This document shows, one piece after another, positions 3,983-6,466 of a stretch of DNA of 6,466 nucleotides (its first letter is position 1; each line of letters starts with the position of its first letter). The DNA is from Candidatus Falkowiibacteriota bacterium (GTDB lineage: Bacteria; Patescibacteriota; Patescibacteriia; UBA2591; JABMQE01), in the NCBI GenBank assembly GCA_013203415.1, contig JABMQE010000064.1:1-6466 (forward strand), read 5' to 3'. Below the pieces are notes generated by a model. That model was not told the DNA's origin, did not search any database, and saw only the letters and a list, made by a program, of their open reading frames with translations. The position numbers were made by a program, and so were the translations under genes.

Positions 3983-6343
3983 ATGAAGCAGGACCTACTA
4001 AACCAACTTAATTCTGAACAAAGAGAAGCCGTCACGATGGGGGATGGGCCTGTTTTGGTATTGGCTGGGGCAGGGAGCGGGAAGACAAGAACCTTAACTT
4101 ACAGAGTTACATATTTAATCGGAGAGAGGAAAGTTCAGCCGGGCAGTATTTTGGGGGTGACTTTTACGAATAAAGCGGCAGGGGAAATGAGGGAGAGAGT
4201 GGTGGAATTATTGAGGGCCTTTCGACTCGGTTCCGCTTCGCGGAACCTCGCTCAAGGTCTCCGTTCGTCTCCCGTCGGGAGACTCACTTCGAGGCATTTT
4301 TATTCAAATTCGTTTCCGGTGCTTGGGACTTTTCATTCTGTTTCACTTAGAATTTTAAGGAAAGAAGCAGGGGTTATCGGTTTTAAGAGATCTTTTACGG
4401 TTTATGATAGTGTCGACCAGCTGGGGTTGATTAAAAGGATGATGAAAGAATTGGAAATTGATCCAAAGCAGGTTAACCCGAAAGCAATTCATTCGTTAAT
4501 TTCCAGAGCCAAGAACGACTTAGTTGATGTTGATGAGTATGAGTCCGGGGTGGGAAGCTATATCCAGGAGATAGCGGGCCAGGTTTATCGTTTATATCAA
4601 CATAGTTTAAGAGAGAACCAAGCGATGGATTTTGATGATTTAATTATGAAGACGATAGAGTTGTGGCAAAAATATCCAGAGGTTTTAGCGAAGTATCAGA
4701 ATAAATTTGAACATGTTTTAATAGACGAGTATCAGGATACGAATCAGGCGCAGTATGTTTGGACACGAATGATGGCGGAGCCCCAGAAAAATATCTACGT
4801 AGTGGGCGATGATTCCCAAGCGATTTACGGATGGCGCGGGGCAAATATGAAAAATATTTTGAATTTTGAACAGGATTATCCAAATGCGAAAGTTATATAT
4901 TTGGAGCAGAACTATCGGTCGACCCAGAATATTTTAAGCACTGGCAACGCTTTGATTAAAAATAATTTTAATCAAAAGGAAAAGAATTTATGGACGGATA
5001 AGGAAGAGGGGAAGAGGCCGGAAATTTGGGAGGTTGAGGATGAATGGGCGGAAGGGGAGCTTATTTTAAGGAAGGTGTTGGAAGTTGAGGGTGTGGGTGA
5101 CGCAAGGACACAAGAGACAAGAAACAAGGACACAAAAAAATTACAAATTACAAATAACAAATTACAAATAAATGCCAAATCTCAAATTCCAAATGACGAA
5201 GAGGAGTTGGTTTATGAGTATGAGGACGATATGGGCGGGGGAGTATTGGACAGGGTGATGGAGATAGGCCCTTCGACTCCCTCTCGACTCGCTTCGCTCG
5301 CTCGAGGTCGCTCCTCTCGATGCGACTCGAGGTCTGCGACAGGGTCTTCGCTCCCCTTCGACCAGGCTCAGGGTCGCTCCGAGGGTGGACGTGATGACAC
5401 TTTACGTGGTATGGATTTTGAAAAGACGGACATTGACTGGAATAAATATGTGGTGCTTTATCGGACGCATGCGCAGTCGCGGGCTTTTGAGGAAGTATTT
5501 ATGGATTACGGAGTGCCTTATAGGATTGTGGGGGGAGTAAAGTTCTATGAGAGAAAAGAAGTAAAAGATGTTTTAGCATATTTACGGCTGGTTTTTAATC
5601 ATAATGATTTTGTAAGTTGGAGACGGATTGTGAATGAGCCAGCCAGAGGGATTGGGGCAAAAACAATGGATAGAGTAGAGGGTTATTGCCGGGAAAAAGG
5701 AATTGACTTGTTAAATTTTTTGAATAGTGACAGCAGCCTTTTGGAATATAACGTAACTTCCGCAAGACAGGAGGCCTTAAAGAAATTCGGACGGATTTTG
5801 CAAGGAGTAGAGGAGAAGATGGGAACATTAACAACAAGCGAGGTTATAGATTTGGTGACGAATAAGTTTGGGTATAAAGATTATCTTTTGGATGGTTCGG
5901 AGGAAGGAGAAATGAGATGGGAGAATGTGCAGGAGTTAAAAACAGTTGCAGCTAAGTATGATAACCTAAAAGGACGAGAAGGTTTGGAAGCATTTTTGGA
6001 AGAAGTGGCGTTGATGACTGATATTGATAATTTGGATACTCGCGAGTCCAAGGCGATAACTTTGATGACTGCGCACAATGCCAAGGGATTAGAGTTTCCA
6101 AATGTTTTCTTAGTGGGGATGGAGGAAGGACTGTTTCCGCATAAAAATTCTTTAGAAGACCAAGGCGAGTTAGAGGAGGAGAGAAGATTGTGCTATGTGG
6201 GAATTACAAGAGCGCAGGAGAGATTATTTTTTTCTTATGCCAGACAAAGGATGTTGTATGGCGGGATACAGGTTAATATGGCTTCTAGGTTTCTTAAGGA
6301 AATCGGAGAAGATAGTGTAGAGAGGTTTGAGTTGGGGGATTGA
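3983..6343 (+). CDS. uvrD: UvrD/PcrA-family superfamily 1A ATP-dependent DNA helicase with repeat-derived insertions
   Basis: This 786-residue 3'-5' DNA helicase is probably used in excision repair, replication restart and displacement of proteins from DNA. All family motifs are present in order: Q motif LNSEQREAV (9-17), Walker A AGAGSGKT (28-35), Ia TFTNKAAGEM (60-69), Ib GTFHSVSLRILR (115-126), II LIDEYQD (246-252), III VVGDDSQAIYGWRGA (273-287), IV LEQNYRST (307-314), IVa VLYRTHAQSR (491-500), V TAHNAKGLEF (696-705) and VI EERRLCYVGITRA (732-744). It ends about 40 residues after motif VI, without the long C-terminal tail of typical PcrA/UvrD. Two spacings are inflated by segments that look repeat-derived: residues about 80-106 (between Ia and Ib) and about 374-471 (between IV and IVa). 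They are Ser/Arg/Gly- or Asn/Lys/Gln-rich and unlike helicase sequence. Without them the length would be about 650-680. The frame is intact and no catalytic residue is lost, so the protein is probably active. ATG at 3983 directly follows the promoter. UvrD and PcrA cannot be told apart here. Confidence 0.95.
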   Translation: MKQDLLNQLNSEQREAVTMGDGPVLVLAGAGSGKTRTLTYRVTYLIGERKVQPGSILGVTFTNKAAGEMRERVVELLRAFRLGSASRNLAQGLRSSPVGRLTSRHFYSNSFPVLGTFHSVSLRILRKEAGVIGFKRSFTVYDSVDQLGLIKRMMKELEIDPKQVNPKAIHSLISRAKNDLVDVDEYESGVGSYIQEIAGQVYRLYQHSLRENQAMDFDDLIMKTIELWQKYPEVLAKYQNKFEHVLIDEYQDTNQAQYVWTRMMAEPQKNIYVVGDDSQAIYGWRGANMKNILNFEQDYPNAKVIYLEQNYRSTQNILSTGNALIKNNFNQKEKNLWTDKEEGKRPEIWEVEDEWAEGELILRKVLEVEGVGDARTQETRNKDTKKLQITNNKLQINAKSQIPNDEEELVYEYEDDMGGGVLDRVMEIGPSTPSRLASLARGRSSRCDSRSATGSSLPFDQAQGRSEGGRDDTLRGMDFEKTDIDWNKYVVLYRTHAQSRAFEEVFMDYGVPYRIVGGVKFYERKEVKDVLAYLRLVFNHNDFVSWRRIVNEPARGIGAKTMDRVEGYCREKGIDLLNFLNSDSSLLEYNVTSARQEALKKFGRILQGVEEKMGTLTTSEVIDLVTNKFGYKDYLLDGSEEGEMRWENVQELKTVAAKYDNLKGREGLEAFLEEVALMTDIDNLDTRESKAITLMTAHNAKGLEFPNVFLVGMEEGLFPHKNSLEDQGELEEERRLCYVGITRAQERLFFSYARQRMLYGGIQVNMASRFLKEIGEDSVERFELGD
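4219..4297. repeat. In-frame palindromic insertion 1 within uvrD
   Basis: This GC-rich stretch contains two perfect hairpins: GGTTCCGC-TTC-GCGGAACC (4229-4247) and GTCTCCCG-T-CGGGAGAC (4267-4283). The edges read CCTTTCGACTC on the left and CTTCGAGG on the right, a partial inverted match. It is translated as about 27 residues (80-106, FRLGSASRNL...) between helicase motifs Ia and Ib, where the family usually has a short linker. Boundaries are approximate. Confidence 0.75.
5101..5195. repeat. In-frame A-rich direct-repeat insertion 2 within uvrD
   Basis: An A-rich block with little T or G contains an exact 14-bp tandem duplication of ACAAATTACAAATA (5143-5156 and 5157-5170) and the 11-mer CAAGGACACAA twice (5103-5113 and 5125-5135). 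It is translated as Lys/Asn/Gln-rich low-complexity sequence (about residues 374-404, KKLQITNNKLQIN). Runs of this ACAAATTACAAAT type resemble intergenic repeats I recall from other candidate-phyla genomes; that link is from memory and unverified. Confidence 0.7.
5269..5386. repeat. In-frame GC-rich palindromic insertion 3 within uvrD
   Basis: Starting CCCTTCGACTC and ending near CTCCGAGGG, this block contains inverted repeats CTCGA-TGCGAC-TCGAG (5316-5331), CTCGA (5283-5287) with TCGAG (5302-5306), and the 20-mer CCCTTCGACCAGGCTCAGGG (5354-5373), a widespread bacterial intergenic repeat type. It encodes about 43 Ser/Arg/Gly-rich residues (429-471, for example STPSRLASLARG and LPFDQAQGR), just before helicase motif IVa. 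The left edge resembles that of insertion 1 (CCYTTCGACTC), suggesting a related family. Confidence 0.75.
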
Positions 6344-6374
6344 TTGTCGTATTGTTTTTTGTTGTGTAGGTTAT

Positions 6375-6401
6375 CCGCTTTTAGGCGGTTTTTTATTTTT
6401 T
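6375..6401 (+). terminator. Rho-independent terminator of uvrD
   Basis: The stem CCGCT/GGCGG (6375-6379 with 6384-6388, one G-T pair) closes a TTTA loop and is followed by TTTTTTATTTTTT. It lies about 30 bases after the uvrD stop codon and should end its transcript. Confidence 0.75.
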
Positions 6402-6443
6402 ATATACGTATATAATTAATTATATAATTAATTATATAATTAA
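6401..6443. repeat. AT-only palindromic tandem repeat after uvrD
   Basis: A 14-bp perfect palindrome TATATACGTATATA (6401-6414) overlaps a tandem array of the 12-bp, self-complementary unit ATAATTAATTAT (6412-6423, 6424-6435, then partial to 6443). Apart from the central CG of the first palindrome the block is pure A/T, and it contains three TATAAT hexamers at 12-bp spacing. Confidence 0.8.
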
Positions 6444-6466
6444 ATAATGAGATGATTTTTAGAGAG
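6435..6466 (+). promoter_or_regulatory. Possible -10 box and start of a next gene at the window edge
   Basis: TATAAT at 6435-6440 (also at 6411-6416 and 6423-6428) precedes an ATG at 6452-6454 that stays open for the five codons left in the window. The spacing gives a start near 6447 and a leader of about 5 nt, like the near-leaderless arrangement of uvrD. No -35 was recognised and the hexamers arise from an AT-only repeat, so this is weak. The earlier ATG at 6447 is closed by TGA after one further codon. Confidence 0.25.

Noticed and set aside
5101..5386. Intein or homing endonuclease inserted in the helicase
   Set aside because: The inserted residues are far too few, lack splicing-site Cys/Ser and His-Asn motifs, and are low-complexity repeat translation.
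4644..6084. Minus-strand open frames at 4644-4883, 4972-5178, 5595-5837 and 5881-6084
   Set aside because: They overlap conserved helicase motifs on the other strand and show no independent coding signal.
1..6466. Recoded TGA (Trp or Gly) as in some candidate phyla and mycoplasmas
   Set aside because: The recognised proteins contain no in-frame TGA, use TGG for Trp, and uvrD ends naturally at TGA after motif VI.

Overview
The window most likely comes from a low-GC bacterium of the Candidate Phyla Radiation (Patescibacteria), perhaps Microgenomates. This is inferred from style, not from a marker gene. The signs are: ribonuclease J with a long Lys-rich N-terminal extension; an orphan, transmembrane-anchored family 5 solute-binding protein without cysteines; near-absence of Shine-Dalgarno sequences; a UvrD/PcrA helicase without a long C-terminal tail; and many short GC-rich palindromic repeats scattered between and inside genes. 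The genetic code appears standard: TGA and TAA act as stops and TGG as Trp.

Layout. The minus-strand half reads, in transcription order: secG (3830-3462), the solute-binding protein (3383-1494), tRNA-Leu(CAG) (1490-1404), a 220-bp repeat-rich spacer (1184-1403) and the 5' part of ribonuclease J (1183 to beyond base 1). The plus-strand half is one UvrD/PcrA-family helicase gene (3983-6343), followed by an intrinsic terminator and an AT-only palindromic repeat. A 152-bp divergent intergenic region (3831-3982) holds a strong secG promoter, an apparently leaderless uvrD promoter and two simple tandem repeats.

Roles. SecG is part of the SecYEG export channel. The solute-binding protein is probably a membrane-tethered peptide-binding protein. 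tRNA-Leu serves translation, RNase J handles RNA processing and decay, and UvrD handles DNA unwinding and repair. They are housekeeping genes with no single shared pathway.

The most unusual content is repeat biology. Three repeat-like segments lie in frame inside the helicase and add roughly 100-130 residues between conserved motifs without breaking the reading frame. A cluster of palindromes sharing a GCTGAGC centre with differing arms includes a 42-bp tandem duplication that runs into the CCA end of the tRNA gene. A two-hairpin element before rnj is flanked by 15-bp direct repeats. Separately, rnj appears frameshifted at an A6 run close to the window edge.
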